From Micromonospora sp. C95 (GTDB lineage: Bacteria; Actinomycetota; Actinomycetes; Mycobacteriales; Micromonosporaceae), in NCBI RefSeq assembly GCF_018070465.1, contig NZ_JAGPXT010000004.1, positions 124,001 through 188,000 of the forward strand: a stretch of 64,000 bases of DNA. The letters are read 5' to 3'. Numbering within the stretch: the first letter of the stretch is position 1; each line of letters begins with the position of its first letter. Position numbers and translations under genes: made by a program. The notes beneath the pieces were generated by a model. That model searched no databases and was not told where the DNA came from. It saw only the letters and a program-made list of their open reading frames with translations. Of the stretch, positions 1-9,141 are shown piece by piece.

Positions 1-876
1 AACGGCAGCACCGGGCCGGCGTACACCTTCGTGCTGGACCAGCGGTGGCCGCGCGTCGCCGCCGCGATGCTGGCCGGCGCGGCCCTCGCGGTCGCCGGCA
101 CCACCGTGCAGGCGGTCTGCCGCAACCCGCTGGCCGAACCCGGCATCCTGGGCATCACCGCAGGTGCCGGACTGGGCGCGGTCTCGCTGCTCACCTTCGT
201 GCCGCTGGCCGGTGTCTGGGCCGTCTCCGGGGTCGCCGGGCTCGGTGCCATGCTGGCCTTCGCCCTGGTCTACGGTGCGGCGTGGCGTGGTGGTCTCAGC
301 TCGGACCGGCTGGTCCTGATCGGCTTCGGAGCCTGGCAGGGCGGCATGGCCTTGATCACTTTTATGATCGTCGCTTTCGATCCCTGGAACACCGGCAAGG
401 CCCTCACCTGGCTCTCCGGCTCCACCTACGGGCGGACCGCGACCCAGGTGCTGCCGGTGGCGATAGCCCTGCTGGTGCTCACCCCGGCCGTGGTGGCCGC
501 CCGGCGCGAGCTGGACCTGATGACGCTCGACGACGACACCCCACGGGTGCTCGGCGTCCGGCTGGAACGCACCCGACTGATCGCGCTCGGCGCGGCGGCC
601 CTGCTCACCTCGACGGCGGTCTCCGCGGTCGGCGTGATCGGCTTCGTCGGCCTGGTCGCACCGCACGCGGCCCGGGCCCTCGTCGGCGGTCGGCACACCC
701 GGGTGCTCCCGGTCGCCGCGCTGCTCGGCGCGGCCCTGGTCAGCCTCGCCGACACGCTCGGCCGCACCGTGATCGCGCCGGCGCAGGTCCCCGCCGGACT
801 GGTCACCGCCATGATCGGCACCCCGTACTTCGTCTGGCTGCTGTGGCGTTCCCGCGCCGCCACCCAATCCCGGTAA
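1..876 (+). CDS. Siderophore ABC transporter permease, FecCD family (5' truncated by window edge)
   Basis: The reading frame is open from the first base, so the gene starts outside the window; a GTG at 31 is only the first start-like codon inside. The visible 291 residues match the C-terminal part of a FecCD/BtuC-type permease: the segment around GTTVQAVCRNPLAEPGILG is the family signature, followed by several hydrophobic helices and the late VGFVGLVAPHAAR block. The family moves ferric siderophores or haem/B12 across the cytoplasmic membrane with a FecE-type ATPase and a binding lipoprotein. The siderophore-interacting protein follows 29 nt downstream on the same strand, so the two are probably one iron-uptake operon. 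No Fur/DmdR box can be judged because the promoter is outside. Confidence 0.93.
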   Translation, partial: NGSTGPAYTFVLDQRWPRVAAAMLAGAALAVAGTTVQAVCRNPLAEPGILGITAGAGLGAVSLLTFVPLAGVWAVSGVAGLGAMLAFALVYGAAWRGGLSSDRLVLIGFGAWQGGMALITFMIVAFDPWNTGKALTWLSGSTYGRTATQVLPVAIALLVLTPAVVAARRELDLMTLDDDTPRVLGVRLERTRLIALGAAALLTSTAVSAVGVIGFVGLVAPHAARALVGGRHTRVLPVAALLGAALVSLADTLGRTVIAPAQVPAGLVTAMIGTPYFVWLLWRSRAATQSR

Positions 877-905
877 GCGCACCGGCCCGACCCCGGAGAG
901 GCATC

Positions 906-1823
906 ATGACCCACACCCTGCCCGTCGCACCGTGGCGGCTGTTCGCCGTCGAGGTGCGCGCGGTACGTCGGCTCAGCCCGTCCTTCGTCCGGGTCACCTT
1001 CACCGGTCCCGACCTCGATCGCTTCGCCGACAACGGGTACGACCAACGGATCAAGCTGGCGTTGCCGCTGCCCGGCCAGGCCGGCGTGCACCTTCCACAG
1101 GGGCCGGACTGGTACGCGCGGTGGCGGGCCCTGCCGGATGGCGAGCGCAACCCGATCCGCACCTACACGGTGCGCGCGGTCCGGCCGTACCTGAGCGAGG
1201 TCGACGTCGACCTGGTGCTGCACGGCGACGGCGGACCGGCGACCCGGTGGGCCCGCCGGGTCCGCCCCGGCGACGAGATCGCCATCGTCGGCCCGGACTC
1301 GGCGTACGGCGGCGACCACGGTGGGGTCGAGTTTCGGCCCCCGTCGACCGGGTGCCTGCTGCTGGCCGGGGACGAGACGGCGGTGCCGGCGATCAGCGGC
1401 ATCTGTGAGCGGCTGCCACTGGACGCGCGCGGCCGGGTACTGCTGGAGGTTCCCGAGGCCGGCGACGCACTGTCGCTGATCACGCCGCCCGGTGTCGAGG
1501 TGACCTGGCTGCCCCGGGGTTCCGGTGGGTACGGCAGCCGCCTCGTCGCCGCCGTCGCCGCAGCCGCCGGCGACCTGCTCGCCGGTGTGGCGGGCGCGCC
1601 GGTGGCTCCGGCCGGCCAACTGGTCGACGAGGTGGACGTGGACCAGGAGATCCTCTGGGAGGTCCCCGACGCGCCCCCAACGGCCCCCCTCTACGCCTGG
1701 CTGGCCGGAGAGGCCGGTGTCATCCGTACCCTTCGCCGCCACCTGGTCACCGAACGCGGCCTGGACCGCCGCGCCGTAGCCTTCATGGGCTACTGGCGCG
1801 AAGGCCGCCCCGACCCCTCCTGA
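906..1823 (+). CDS. Siderophore-interacting protein (ViuB/SIP-type FAD ferric reductase)
   Basis: A 305-residue cytoplasmic flavoprotein. The N-terminal half is a FAD-binding barrel (residues about 10-130) with the family pattern RxYTVR (here IRTYTVRAV), and the C-terminal half is the SIP NAD(P)H-binding-like domain with LLAGDETAVPAI. Proteins of this family release iron from imported ferric siderophores by reduction. The ATG at 906 has a GGAGAG ribosome site 7 nt upstream and fits the family length; an upstream in-frame extension is only a shadow inside the permease gene. Its position just behind the FecCD permease supports the iron-uptake role. Confidence 0.93.
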   Translation: MTHTLPVAPWRLFAVEVRAVRRLSPSFVRVTFTGPDLDRFADNGYDQRIKLALPLPGQAGVHLPQGPDWYARWRALPDGERNPIRTYTVRAVRPYLSEVDVDLVLHGDGGPATRWARRVRPGDEIAIVGPDSAYGGDHGGVEFRPPSTGCLLLAGDETAVPAISGICERLPLDARGRVLLEVPEAGDALSLITPPGVEVTWLPRGSGGYGSRLVAAVAAAAGDLLAGVAGAPVAPAGQLVDEVDVDQEILWEVPDAPPTAPLYAWLAGEAGVIRTLRRHLVTERGLDRRAVAFMGYWREGRPDPS

Positions 1824-1860
1824 CCCCCCACCCTCCCTGCTCGCCCCACCCCTCGGCCCC

Positions 1861-1931
1861 GCGATCTTGCACTTTCTGTCCCCGCGTAAGTCGTGAAAGG
1901 CGCATATCGGCGACCGAAAGTGCAAGATCGC
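1861..1931. repeat. Intergenic palindromic element A (16-bp perfect inverted repeat)
   Basis: The arms GCGATCTTGCACTTTC (1861-1876) and its exact reverse complement (1916-1931) flank a 39-nt spacer, between two convergent genes. It shares the outer motif (GATC..GCAcTTtC) with the elements at 31977-32037, 43336-43386 and 43492-43571. It could serve as a bidirectional terminator and looks like a member of a dispersed REP-like family. Confidence 0.8.
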
Positions 1932-1937
1932 CGGGGG

Positions 1938-2453
1938 TCAGGGGAGGGGGTGGGTGATGTTGCGGGCGTGGTCGGTGAGGGCGGCGGCGACGACCGTGGC
2001 CTCCAGCGGGAGGACCTCCAGGCAGCGGCGGACGGCGGGGGCCATCAGTGCGTTGGGGACCCGCATGGAGAGGGTGCAGTGCGGCACCCAACGGCCGGGT
2101 CGGTAGTGCTCCACAAGCGGCACCCCGCCCGCGACGAGCAGGTCGTGCACCCGTCGGTGGTGCGCCAGCAGTTCCGGCGTGGGCACCGGACCCAGCCAGA
2201 GCACCCGGCCCACGAACTGGCCGGCGTGCTGGAACGACAACCGCAGCGGCGCCGCCACCGTGGTGCCGGCCAGCGCCGCCGTGACCTGCTCCGGGTCGAA
2301 GCGCGGCGCGACCGCGAGCGAGACGTGGGGTCGGTGCCGCTGCTCCAGCAGGGAGCGCATGCTCTGCACCCCCTCGGCCTCCAGGGCGTCCCACAGCACC
2401 CGGATCCGCCGGGTGGCGACGGTGTCCAGGTACAGCTCCAACGCGGCGACCAC
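1938..2453 (-). CDS. 2'-5' RNA ligase / 2H phosphoesterase family protein
   Basis: A 171-residue protein with the two HxT/S motifs of the 2H phosphoesterase superfamily: HVSL near residue 43 and HCTL near residue 128. Members hydrolyse or form 2'-5' or cyclic phosphodiester bonds on RNA or nucleotides; the substrate here cannot be told from sequence. The start is GTG with no clear Shine-Dalgarno. It is convergent with the siderophore-interacting protein gene, with a palindromic element between them, and lies behind the alcohol dehydrogenase gene on the same strand (35-nt gap). Confidence 0.85.
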   Translation of the reverse strand: MVAALELYLDTVATRRIRVLWDALEAEGVQSMRSLLEQRHRPHVSLAVAPRFDPEQVTAALAGTTVAAPLRLSFQHAGQFVGRVLWLGPVPTPELLAHHRRVHDLLVAGGVPLVEHYRPGRWVPHCTLSMRVPNALMAPAVRRCLEVLPLEATVVAAALTDHARNITHPLP

Positions 2454-2488
2454 ATGATCATTCTAGAGGGGTGCGCCGTAAGGGCGGC

Positions 2489-3535
2489 TCACGGCACGAT
2501 GACGGCCCGACCATCGAGCGTGCCGTCCCGCATCATCCGGTACGCGCTCATCGCCTCGTCCAGGCCGAACGTGGTGGTCTTCGGTCGGACCAGGCCCCGT
2601 GCGCCCAGGTCGAGCACCTCGAGCAGCTCCGGACGGCTGCCCCAGTAGGTGGTCTGGATGCTCACCTCGTACGGCACGGAAAAGAAGCCGACCGACAGCG
2701 AGCCGCCGCCGAGCCCCACGATGGTCAGGTCACCCACGGTCCGGGCGGCGGCGACGCCCAGCCTGAGGGTGGCATCGGCGCCGACGAAATCGAGCACCAC
2801 GTCGGCGCCCCGGCCGCCGGTGACCCGGCGGATCTCCTCGGCGGTGCCTTCGGCCGAGCCCATCGTGAGGTCGGCACCACACTCCTCGGCGAGCCGCAGC
2901 GCCTCCTCCCGGGTGTCCACCGCCACGACCCGGGCGGCGGTGGTCGCCTTGAGGATCTGCACCCCGACGTGCCCGAGCCCACCGACACCGATCACCAGCG
3001 CGGTGCTGCCCGGTGGCAGCTTCGGCCACGACCGGCGGATCGCGTGGTACGGGGTGAGCCCCGCGTCGGTCAGTGGCGCCGCGCCGACCGGATCGAGCCC
3101 TTCCGGTAGCGGCAACACGTGCCGGGCGTCCGGCACCAGCTCGTACTCGGCCATCCCGCCGTCCAGACCGAGGCCACCACCACCGCCCGGCACCGGCGCG
3201 GCGGCCGGGTCCTCGCAGTAGTTGTCGACACCGACCCGGCAGCGGACACAGCGACCGCAGCCCCACGGGCCGTAGACGGCCACCGGCTGGCCCACCTCCA
3301 GCCCAGTCACCCCGGAGCCGAGCCGGTGCACCCAGCCCGCGTTCTCGTGGCCAAGCGTGAACGGCGGATTCCAGGGCAGGCCGCCGGCCTCGAAGTCGTG
3401 CATCAGATGCAGGTCGGAATGGCAGGCACCGGCGGCTCCGATCCGCACCACCACCTGGCCCGGGCCGGGTGTCGGTTCGTCGACCTCGATCAGTTCCGGC
3501 CCGGTCTTCCAGGCGGGCAGCCGCAGTGCACGCAT
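2489..3535 (-). CDS. Zinc-dependent alcohol dehydrogenase (MDR superfamily)
   Basis: A 348-residue medium-chain dehydrogenase. Catalytic zinc ligands are visible in GACHSD (Cys about 38) and the GHE motif of TLGHENAG. The structural-zinc cysteine cluster is CGRCVRCRVGVDNYC. The NAD(P)-binding Rossmann fold carries GVGGLGHVGVQ at about residue 183. The enzyme should oxidise an alcohol or reduce an aldehyde in the cytosol; substrate unknown. The ATG has a GGGAGAC ribosome site. The neighbours do not define a pathway. Confidence 0.92.
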   Translation of the reverse strand: MRALRLPAWKTGPELIEVDEPTPGPGQVVVRIGAAGACHSDLHLMHDFEAGGLPWNPPFTLGHENAGWVHRLGSGVTGLEVGQPVAVYGPWGCGRCVRCRVGVDNYCEDPAAAPVPGGGGGLGLDGGMAEYELVPDARHVLPLPEGLDPVGAAPLTDAGLTPYHAIRRSWPKLPPGSTALVIGVGGLGHVGVQILKATTAARVVAVDTREEALRLAEECGADLTMGSAEGTAEEIRRVTGGRGADVVLDFVGADATLRLGVAAARTVGDLTIVGLGGGSLSVGFFSVPYEVSIQTTYWGSRPELLEVLDLGARGLVRPKTTTFGLDEAMSAYRMMRDGTLDGRAVIVP

Positions 3536-3710
3536 CTCTGTCTCCCGTCGCCGTCACGCCGGCCCACGGCTCCCCGACGGACACCGACTCAAACCACCTC
3601 CGCCGCGGATCGTCGCGGCAGAGTCATCGCGGCACGTCACCGACGGGTCGGCCCGCAGGTCACCGTCCCAGCGGTTGCCGATCGGCCCGTTCGGCGGTCC
3701 ACTGAACTAC

Positions 3711-4604
3711 ATGGGTGTCATCAAGGTGGGCACGTCCTCGTGGGCGGACCGGACGCTCGTCCGTTCCGGCTGGTACCCGCGCCGGGCCAACACACCGGCC
3801 GGTCGACTGCGCCACTACGCCGATCGGTTCGGCCTGGTCGAGGTGGACACGTCGTACTACGCGGTGCCCGCGCCGGAGACCGCGCAGGGCTGGGTCGACG
3901 CCACCCCCGACGGGTTCACCTTCAACGTCAAGGCGTTCAGCCTCTTCACCGGTCACCCGACCCCGGTGGCCACCCTGCCCGCCGACCTGCGCCCGGCCGG
4001 CGGTTCCGCTCGGATCCGGCGGCGTGACCTGCCGGCGGCCACGTACGACGAGTTGTGGAACCGGTTCCGGGCGGCGCTGGCGCCGATCGCGGCGGCCGAC
4101 CGGCTCGGCGCGGTGCTGTTGCAGTTCCCGCCGTGGCTGGCCCGTGGCGAGGCGGCCCGCCGACGGATCGCGGAGCTGGCGTCGCGGTGCCGGCCGTGGC
4201 GGGTCGCCGTCGAGCTGCGGCACGCCTCCTGGTTCGACGGGGCGGCGGCGCTGGAGACGCTGGCCTTCCTGCGCGAGCAGCGGCTGACCTTCTGCTGCGT
4301 GGACATGCCGCAGGGCCACCCGGACTCGGTGCCGCCGATCCCGATCGCCACCGCCGATCTGGCGATGATCCGGTTCCACGGCCACAGCAGCGCCTGGACC
4401 AGCGGCGACAAGGAGAACCGGTTCCGGTACGCCTACGGCGACGAGGAACTGCGCCGCTGGTCCGAGCTGCTGATCGACCTCGCCGGGCAGGCCGACGAGT
4501 TGCACGTGCTGTTCAACAACTGCTGCGCCGGTCAGGCCCAACGCGACGCGGAACAGCTGGCCGGCCTGCTCGACCGGGCCGACCGGCGGGCCGTACCGTC
4601 CTGA
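3711..4604 (+). CDS. DUF72 domain-containing protein
   Basis: A 297-residue protein of the DUF72 (YecE-like) family, a TIM-barrel fold of unknown biochemical role. Diagnostic stretches are VGTSSWADR at the N-terminus, DTSYYAVP, the LLQFPPWL block and a C-terminal LFNNC. The ATG at 3711 begins exactly at the conserved VGTSSW strand; the frame is open further upstream but that part is antisense to the dehydrogenase promoter. No strong Shine-Dalgarno is visible. Confidence 0.9.
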   Translation: MGVIKVGTSSWADRTLVRSGWYPRRANTPAGRLRHYADRFGLVEVDTSYYAVPAPETAQGWVDATPDGFTFNVKAFSLFTGHPTPVATLPADLRPAGGSARIRRRDLPAATYDELWNRFRAALAPIAAADRLGAVLLQFPPWLARGEAARRRIAELASRCRPWRVAVELRHASWFDGAAALETLAFLREQRLTFCCVDMPQGHPDSVPPIPIATADLAMIRFHGHSSAWTSGDKENRFRYAYGDEELRRWSELLIDLAGQADELHVLFNNCCAGQAQRDAEQLAGLLDRADRRAVPS

Positions 4605-4623
4605 CCGGACGCCGAGGGGGCGC

Positions 4624-5010
4624 TCACCCTCGCCAGGTCCCCTCCGGGTGCATCCCGGTCGCCTCCTCCAGCGCGTTGTCCGGCAGGTCCCCGTCGGCCG
4701 AGTCGTCCGGGAAGCTGCGCCGTGCGGGCGCCGGGTCCGGCGGTGCCCCGGGCCCGGCCACCGGCGTACGGGTCGGCTCCACCGAGCCGAACCCGTGCCG
4801 CCCGGCGGGCCGGTCCGTCGGGTCACCGGCGCGAGTGCCGGCCGCGCGTCGTTCACCGCGTCGGCCCTCGGGCACGGCGGTCTCCTCGCTGCCCTCGTCC
4901 ATCGGGGAGTCCTCACCGGCGCCCCACGGCGGATCCGCGTCGAAGCCGTCGGCGGTCCCCCAGGGGGCGACATGCTCGGGTGCCCGGTCCTGCCTGTCCC
5001 TGTCCGTCAT
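4624..5010 (-). CDS. Hypothetical acidic, low-complexity protein
   Basis: A 128-residue protein rich in D, E, G, P and R with no recognisable domain, signal peptide or membrane segment; probably disordered. The ATG at 5010 (MTDRDRQD) is preferred over a start 45 nt upstream because the extension is short and leaves the acidic protein complete. It is convergent with the DUF72 gene and 90 nt behind the following membrane protein gene on the same strand. The function is unknown. Confidence 0.6.
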   Translation of the reverse strand: MTDRDRQDRAPEHVAPWGTADGFDADPPWGAGEDSPMDEGSEETAVPEGRRGERRAAGTRAGDPTDRPAGRHGFGSVEPTRTPVAGPGAPPDPAPARRSFPDDSADGDLPDNALEEATGMHPEGTWRG

Positions 5011-5100
5011 GGCCACCTCGCTGATCGGTGCGCGGTCGCCGGTCAACCGCGCCACCGGCGGCCGGCACGTGGGTGCGCTGGCGTTCGTGCGGTTCAGCGG

Positions 5101-5739
5101 TCAGCGGCCGGACATCGTCATCTGCCGGATCGCCCGGGCCGCCGCCATCCCGCCGGCGCCCTTGCCCATCGTCTTCGACGCGTGCCCGATGCCGCCCACG
5201 CGGCCGAGCATGCCGCGCAGGACCTGCCCGGGCTTCTGCTGCTCACCCATGTACGCGGTGACCACGATCAGGGCGCCGGTAAGCGCCGGAATCGCCCACT
5301 GCAGCATCTTCATCTGGCGTTGGCAGGAGGCCACGTTCGACGGGGTCTGCCCGTTCGGCTCGGTGACCCCCTCGACCGACGCCTGGCCGGCCTTGGCCAG
5401 TCGCATGCCGAGCAGTCGGCTGTAGCCGGTCACCGCCAGGGCGCTGACGGTCAGCGCGGTCTTCACGGTGCTGGCCCGGCCGACCCCGGCCTGGGCGGCC
5501 ATGCGCGGGCTCTCGGTCACCAGTTCGCCGACCGCTCCGGCGAGGTGAGCGCCGATGGCCGCCGCGTTGACCGGCGTCCACCGGTTCCAACCGGTCGACG
5601 CCACCGAGAGTCGTTGGGTCGAGTCACCGATCCGGGCCGCGGCGCCGTTCACGCCGAAGGCACCCATCAGGCTGCCGCCGAACCAGGCCGCCAGGCCCAG
5701 GTCGTGCATCGAACGTAGTGCGGTGTGGCTGTCAGACAT
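5101..5739 (-). CDS. Conserved hypothetical membrane protein
   Basis: A 212-residue alanine- and glycine-rich protein with about four hydrophobic stretches (near residues 14-32, 58-72, 92-106 and 146-164) and a basic, glycine-rich C-terminus. The start ATG has a strong GGAAGGGG ribosome site. I do not recognise a named domain. The acidic hypothetical lies behind it in the same direction. Confidence 0.75.
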   Translation of the reverse strand: MSDSHTALRSMHDLGLAAWFGGSLMGAFGVNGAAARIGDSTQRLSVASTGWNRWTPVNAAAIGAHLAGAVGELVTESPRMAAQAGVGRASTVKTALTVSALAVTGYSRLLGMRLAKAGQASVEGVTEPNGQTPSNVASCQRQMKMLQWAIPALTGALIVVTAYMGEQQKPGQVLRGMLGRVGGIGHASKTMGKGAGGMAAARAIRQMTMSGR

Positions 5740-5844
5740 CTGGTCCCCTTCCCCCGTGTCGGGCGCAGCGGCTTACCCAGGTTCGGGACCGCTAATCGCC
5801 CGACTGGGGCGGGGTGAGTGAGTCGGGGTGGCGCACTTCCCGCC

Positions 5845-6717
5845 TCAGGCGTCGGTCGCTCGGTCACGCGCCGGGTAACCAAGGATTTCGACCAGGTTGC
5901 CGGTGGCGGCGGTGAAAGCCTCGTAGATCTCGTCATCGAAGTGATTACGCCAGTCGCCGGCCTTACCCTTCCGGTAGTGGGAGATCCGGCCCGAGTTCTC
6001 TTGTTCCTTCCGCATCCGGGAGAAGCTGTAACGGTCGAGGAGGTTCGTCAGCTCGGACGGCGGCAGGGCGATCCCGCAGTGCCGCATCAGCTGATCCACC
6101 TCGTCGAGCTGCCGCTCGCCGGTCAGGGCTTCGTAACGGAACAGGCGGAATTTCTCCGACGGCTTCGCAGCCGCCCACGACCGGAGGCTCTTGAACAGGT
6201 TCCGTTCGGAGAGGCGGTTGATGGTGTACAGCAACCCTTCCTTCATCGACTGTTCCTGCAAAATTTTCCGAGCCTGCAGAATGTCGCCCATCGGGGCATG
6301 CGAGTTACGTAGCGAGAAGTAGCTCGAAACGACGATGTCGCGGGGATCCCGGATGACGAAGAAGGCGCGATGGTTGTCGGATTTCGAAATGGCCTGGAAG
6401 CGCTTGTAGGAACGGAAGACAGCCAACGCCGCACGGCCTGGCGGGATGTCGTTGAGTTGGCCCTTGTAGAAGCGCGGATCGTACGGCAGCAGGCCGGAGT
6501 GACGGTAGACGGTGGGGTCGCTGAACAGCGCCTTCACCCACTGGCTGCCCGTTTTGTGCACCGTGCAGTGGTAGATGTTGTCGTATTCGCAGCGCGCGAC
6601 CACCGGAACTGTCAGCCGCATCCGGGCGTTGTGGGCTTCGAGCTGTGCGCGCCGTACCGCGACACGTACCGAATTGGGTGCGTGCTGCTTGGCGAAATCG
6701 AGTGTTCGATTGATCAT
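5845..6717 (-). CDS. Sulfotransferase domain protein
   Basis: A 290-residue PAPS-dependent sulfotransferase-like protein. The 5'-phosphosulfate loop is TVHKTGSQWVKAL (Lys55), the 3'-phosphate motif is VIRDPRDIVVSSYFS (Arg123, Ser131), and the C-terminal RKGKAGDWRNHF stretch matches the usual final PAPS-binding motif. The family transfers sulfate from PAPS to hydroxyls or amines of carbohydrates, lipids or small molecules. It stands alone, so the acceptor is unknown. Its coding sequence is clearly less GC-rich than its neighbours (many AA, TT and AT-ending codons), hinting at horizontal acquisition. Confidence 0.88.
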   Translation of the reverse strand: MINRTLDFAKQHAPNSVRVAVRRAQLEAHNARMRLTVPVVARCEYDNIYHCTVHKTGSQWVKALFSDPTVYRHSGLLPYDPRFYKGQLNDIPPGRAALAVFRSYKRFQAISKSDNHRAFFVIRDPRDIVVSSYFSLRNSHAPMGDILQARKILQEQSMKEGLLYTINRLSERNLFKSLRSWAAAKPSEKFRLFRYEALTGERQLDEVDQLMRHCGIALPPSELTNLLDRYSFSRMRKEQENSGRISHYRKGKAGDWRNHFDDEIYEAFTAATGNLVEILGYPARDRATDA

Positions 6718-6891
6718 CGTTCAAACCTTATCCGTGTGCCTGCAAGACGAGGTTGATCCGGTGTCTGCTCGCCTGGGTCAGGTCGGCCGCAGACCTCCGG
6801 GGCTGTGCCGCCGACAATGCGCTAGGAATATCCCCGACGGTCCTATCAATGTCAATCCCGAGGTGGAGTTTCTCGGCTGGCCGGCGGTGCG

Positions 6892-7746
6892 TCAGCGGGC
6901 TGGCCGGGCGGTGACGAAGTCGGCCACCCGTGCGGCCAGCGGCTCGCTGGCGCGTACCCAGGTGAAGTGGTCCAGGCCGGTGTCGGGCGCGCCGTAGCGT
7001 TCCCGCTCGACGGGAGCTGCGGTCAGCTTGGCGCAGAGCCGGTCCAGCGTGGGATGCGGGGTGTACTGGTCGCCGTCGACGCTGATCGCCAGCACCGGGG
7101 TGCGGATCCGGTGTACCGCCGCCTCGGTGTCCACCCCGTCCAACGCGGGGAATTCTCCGGTGCGGGCGGTGTGCGCCCAGTCGCGGATCACGCCACGTGC
7201 CTGCCGGCCACCGAAGCCCCACCCGGGCCAGACCCCGAGCAGCCGGGCCGTGGCGGCGATGCCCTGGGTGTACGGCAGCAACCCGTACCGCCGAAGGCCG
7301 GTGAAGTCACGCCAGTAGGGGATGCCGACCGCGATCAGGGCCAGCCCGTCCACCTCGTGCTCGCCGTGCAGGGCCAGGTGCAGCACGGCGGCCTGGCCGC
7401 CGAGGGAATGCCCCAGCAGCAGGGTCCGCCGGCCGTCCAGCCGGGGCTTGAGCGCCGTGCGTACCGCCCCGATGTCGGCGGCCAGCTCGGCGTAGCCGTA
7501 CCGGCAGGTCCGGCTCGGTCGGGGAGTGCTCTCGCCGGTGCCGCGCAGGTCCGCCACGACCACTGCGAGCCCGGCGGCGCGCAGCGCGGCGGCGAACGGT
7601 CGGTAGTAGCGGGCCCGGACCCCCATCGCCGGCACGATCAGCACCACCGGGGCGTCGACCACCCCGATGGGCTCCGGATAGATCTGGACGCCGAGGCGGG
7701 CGCCGTCGACCTGGACGAACTCCTGCTGGTACTCCATCGCGTTCAC
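6892..7746 (-). CDS. Alpha/beta hydrolase
   Basis: A 284-residue alpha/beta-hydrolase fold protein. The nucleophile elbow is GHSLGG, the oxyanion/strand region is VVLIVPAMGVRARYY, and a late DGDQYTPH plus LDHFTW supply the probable acid and histidine. The closest general class is serine aminopeptidase-S33/monoacylglycerol-lipase-like hydrolases, but the substrate cannot be named. The GTG at 7746 is the longest start; an in-frame ATG nine bases later is equally possible. Confidence 0.88.
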   Translation of the reverse strand: MNAMEYQQEFVQVDGARLGVQIYPEPIGVVDAPVVLIVPAMGVRARYYRPFAAALRAAGLAVVVADLRGTGESTPRPSRTCRYGYAELAADIGAVRTALKPRLDGRRTLLLGHSLGGQAAVLHLALHGEHEVDGLALIAVGIPYWRDFTGLRRYGLLPYTQGIAATARLLGVWPGWGFGGRQARGVIRDWAHTARTGEFPALDGVDTEAAVHRIRTPVLAISVDGDQYTPHPTLDRLCAKLTAAPVERERYGAPDTGLDHFTWVRASEPLAARVADFVTARPAR

Positions 7747-7815
7747 GCCAACAGGTTACCGGCGGGTAGGTAATGGCTGGGGGCTCGCCCCCGCCGGGAG
7801 CGCCCGGAGCGACGG

Positions 7816-7847
7816 GTGCCCCGGAACCCTGCCGGGCTCCGGGGCAC
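7816..7847 (-). terminator. Probable terminator hairpin after the SGNH hydrolase gene
   Basis: The arms GTGCCCCGG (7816-7824) and CCGGGGCAC (7839-7847) form a 9-bp GC stem, 22 nt beyond the stop of the hydrolase gene. No T-tract is obvious, as is common in actinomycetes. Confidence 0.55.
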
Positions 7848-7869
7848 GCCGTGGCCGGGGTCAGGTCGG

Positions 7870-9126
7870 TCAGGAGACGCCGATCGTGCCGTTGGCGGAG
7901 CGTACGCAGGCCACCGTGCGGGCCCCGGTGGTGGCCGCGCCGGACAGGCACTGGCCCAGCACCTGGTGCCCGGCGGCGTTCGGGTGCCACGACTCCTGGC
8001 AGGTCTGGAAGTAGCTCACACAGGTGTTGGCGATCCGCTGGATGGCGATCTTGTCCTTGCCGGAGAGGCTGGTGACGAAGGTGCCGTTCGGCGGGTTGTC
8101 CATCAGCCGGATCGGGGTGGCCAGGGTGCCGGTCGGGCTGTTCGAGTTCTCGCAGAGCCGGGCGCCGTCGAAGGCGCGCTGCACGTTGAGGTAGACCAGG
8201 TCGGCATTGGCGAACTCGGCGGCCAGGGTGTCCCGGGCGGAGCGCACGATGGTGCCGAGGCCCTGCGAGAACCGATGACCGGGAGCGAGGCTGGCCCGGT
8301 GGATCGGGCAGCCGGCCGCGTACCGCTCGGCGCCCAGCGCGCGGAACTTGTCCCGGGTGTCGTCCCGGTTGTCCTCGGAGTGGTACGTGGGGGCCAGGTC
8401 CAGCGGCAGCGGGTTGGTGTAGTCCTGCAACACCACCCGGTGCTGACCGTCGGCGTCCACCTCGCGCAGGGTGGTCAGGATCTGGCGTACGGCCGCGGTG
8501 GTCTCCGACGTGGCGGCGGTGATCTGAGCCGGGGTGGCCAGGTCGGCGTCGCTGCACGGGTTCTGCTCCACCGGACCGTTCAGGTACGCCCAGAACTCCC
8601 ACCAGCCGGTCCAGGCGTCGGCGATGAACCGGTTGGCGCACTTCTCGGCGACCCCGCCGAAAGTGAAGGAGCTGTTGTTCGAGCCGAGCCCGATCAGCAC
8701 CAGATCGATGTCGTGGGTCTGGGCGACCGTGCGGAGCTGGTCGAGTTGGGCGGCGACCTGGCGGCCGTTCGTCCGGGCCGACGAGGCGGCCGCGATGTCG
8801 TGCGGCTGGCCGCCGGAGCAGGCCAGGTTGAACCGGTCCTGGATGCCGGGCAGCGTCGCCTTGTGCAGCGAGGCGTTTGCCGAGCGGTGGCAGAAGAAGG
8901 CGTTGCTGTTGGGCGCTGTCCACCCTGGGAAGCTCCGCGCCACACCGGTCACGTCGACCACCGGCTGGTAGGAGCCGGCGCCCTCGCCGCTGATGAAGCT
9001 GTCGCCGAGAGCCACCGCCGCGGTGGGTGGTGCGGCCGAGGCGGTGGGGGCCGCGACGGCGGTGGAGAGAGTCGCCGCGGTGACGGCCAGGGCCATCGCG
9101 GCGGCGGTACGACGCAACGCGGACAT
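7870..9126 (-). CDS. Secreted SGNH/GDSL hydrolase
   Basis: About 418 residues. It has an N-terminal signal peptide (basic start, long alanine/leucine core, ASA-like cleavage site near residue 31), then the block-I motif GDSFISGEGAG carrying the nucleophile serine, a GLGSNNSS-type block III, and a late SWHPNAAGH block V carrying the Asp/His pair. This is an extracellular lipase/esterase-type hydrolase, with cysteines that suggest disulfides. Three clustered ATGs exist; the one at 9126 has a purine-rich GGATGGG upstream, while 9141 is the longest. Confidence 0.9.
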   Translation of the reverse strand: MSALRRTAAAMALAVTAATLSTAVAAPTASAAPPTAAVALGDSFISGEGAGSYQPVVDVTGVARSFPGWTAPNSNAFFCHRSANASLHKATLPGIQDRFNLACSGGQPHDIAAASSARTNGRQVAAQLDQLRTVAQTHDIDLVLIGLGSNNSSFTFGGVAEKCANRFIADAWTGWWEFWAYLNGPVEQNPCSDADLATPAQITAATSETTAAVRQILTTLREVDADGQHRVVLQDYTNPLPLDLAPTYHSEDNRDDTRDKFRALGAERYAAGCPIHRASLAPGHRFSQGLGTIVRSARDTLAAEFANADLVYLNVQRAFDGARLCENSNSPTGTLATPIRLMDNPPNGTFVTSLSGKDKIAIQRIANTCVSYFQTCQESWHPNAAGHQVLGQCLSGAATTGARTVACVRSANGTIGVS

Positions 9127-9141
9127 CGGCATCCCATCCAT

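Noticed and set aside
426..1925. Long minus-strand ORF opposite the permease and SIP genes
   Set aside because: It is antisense to two well-supported genes, has no motif and reflects third-position GC bias.
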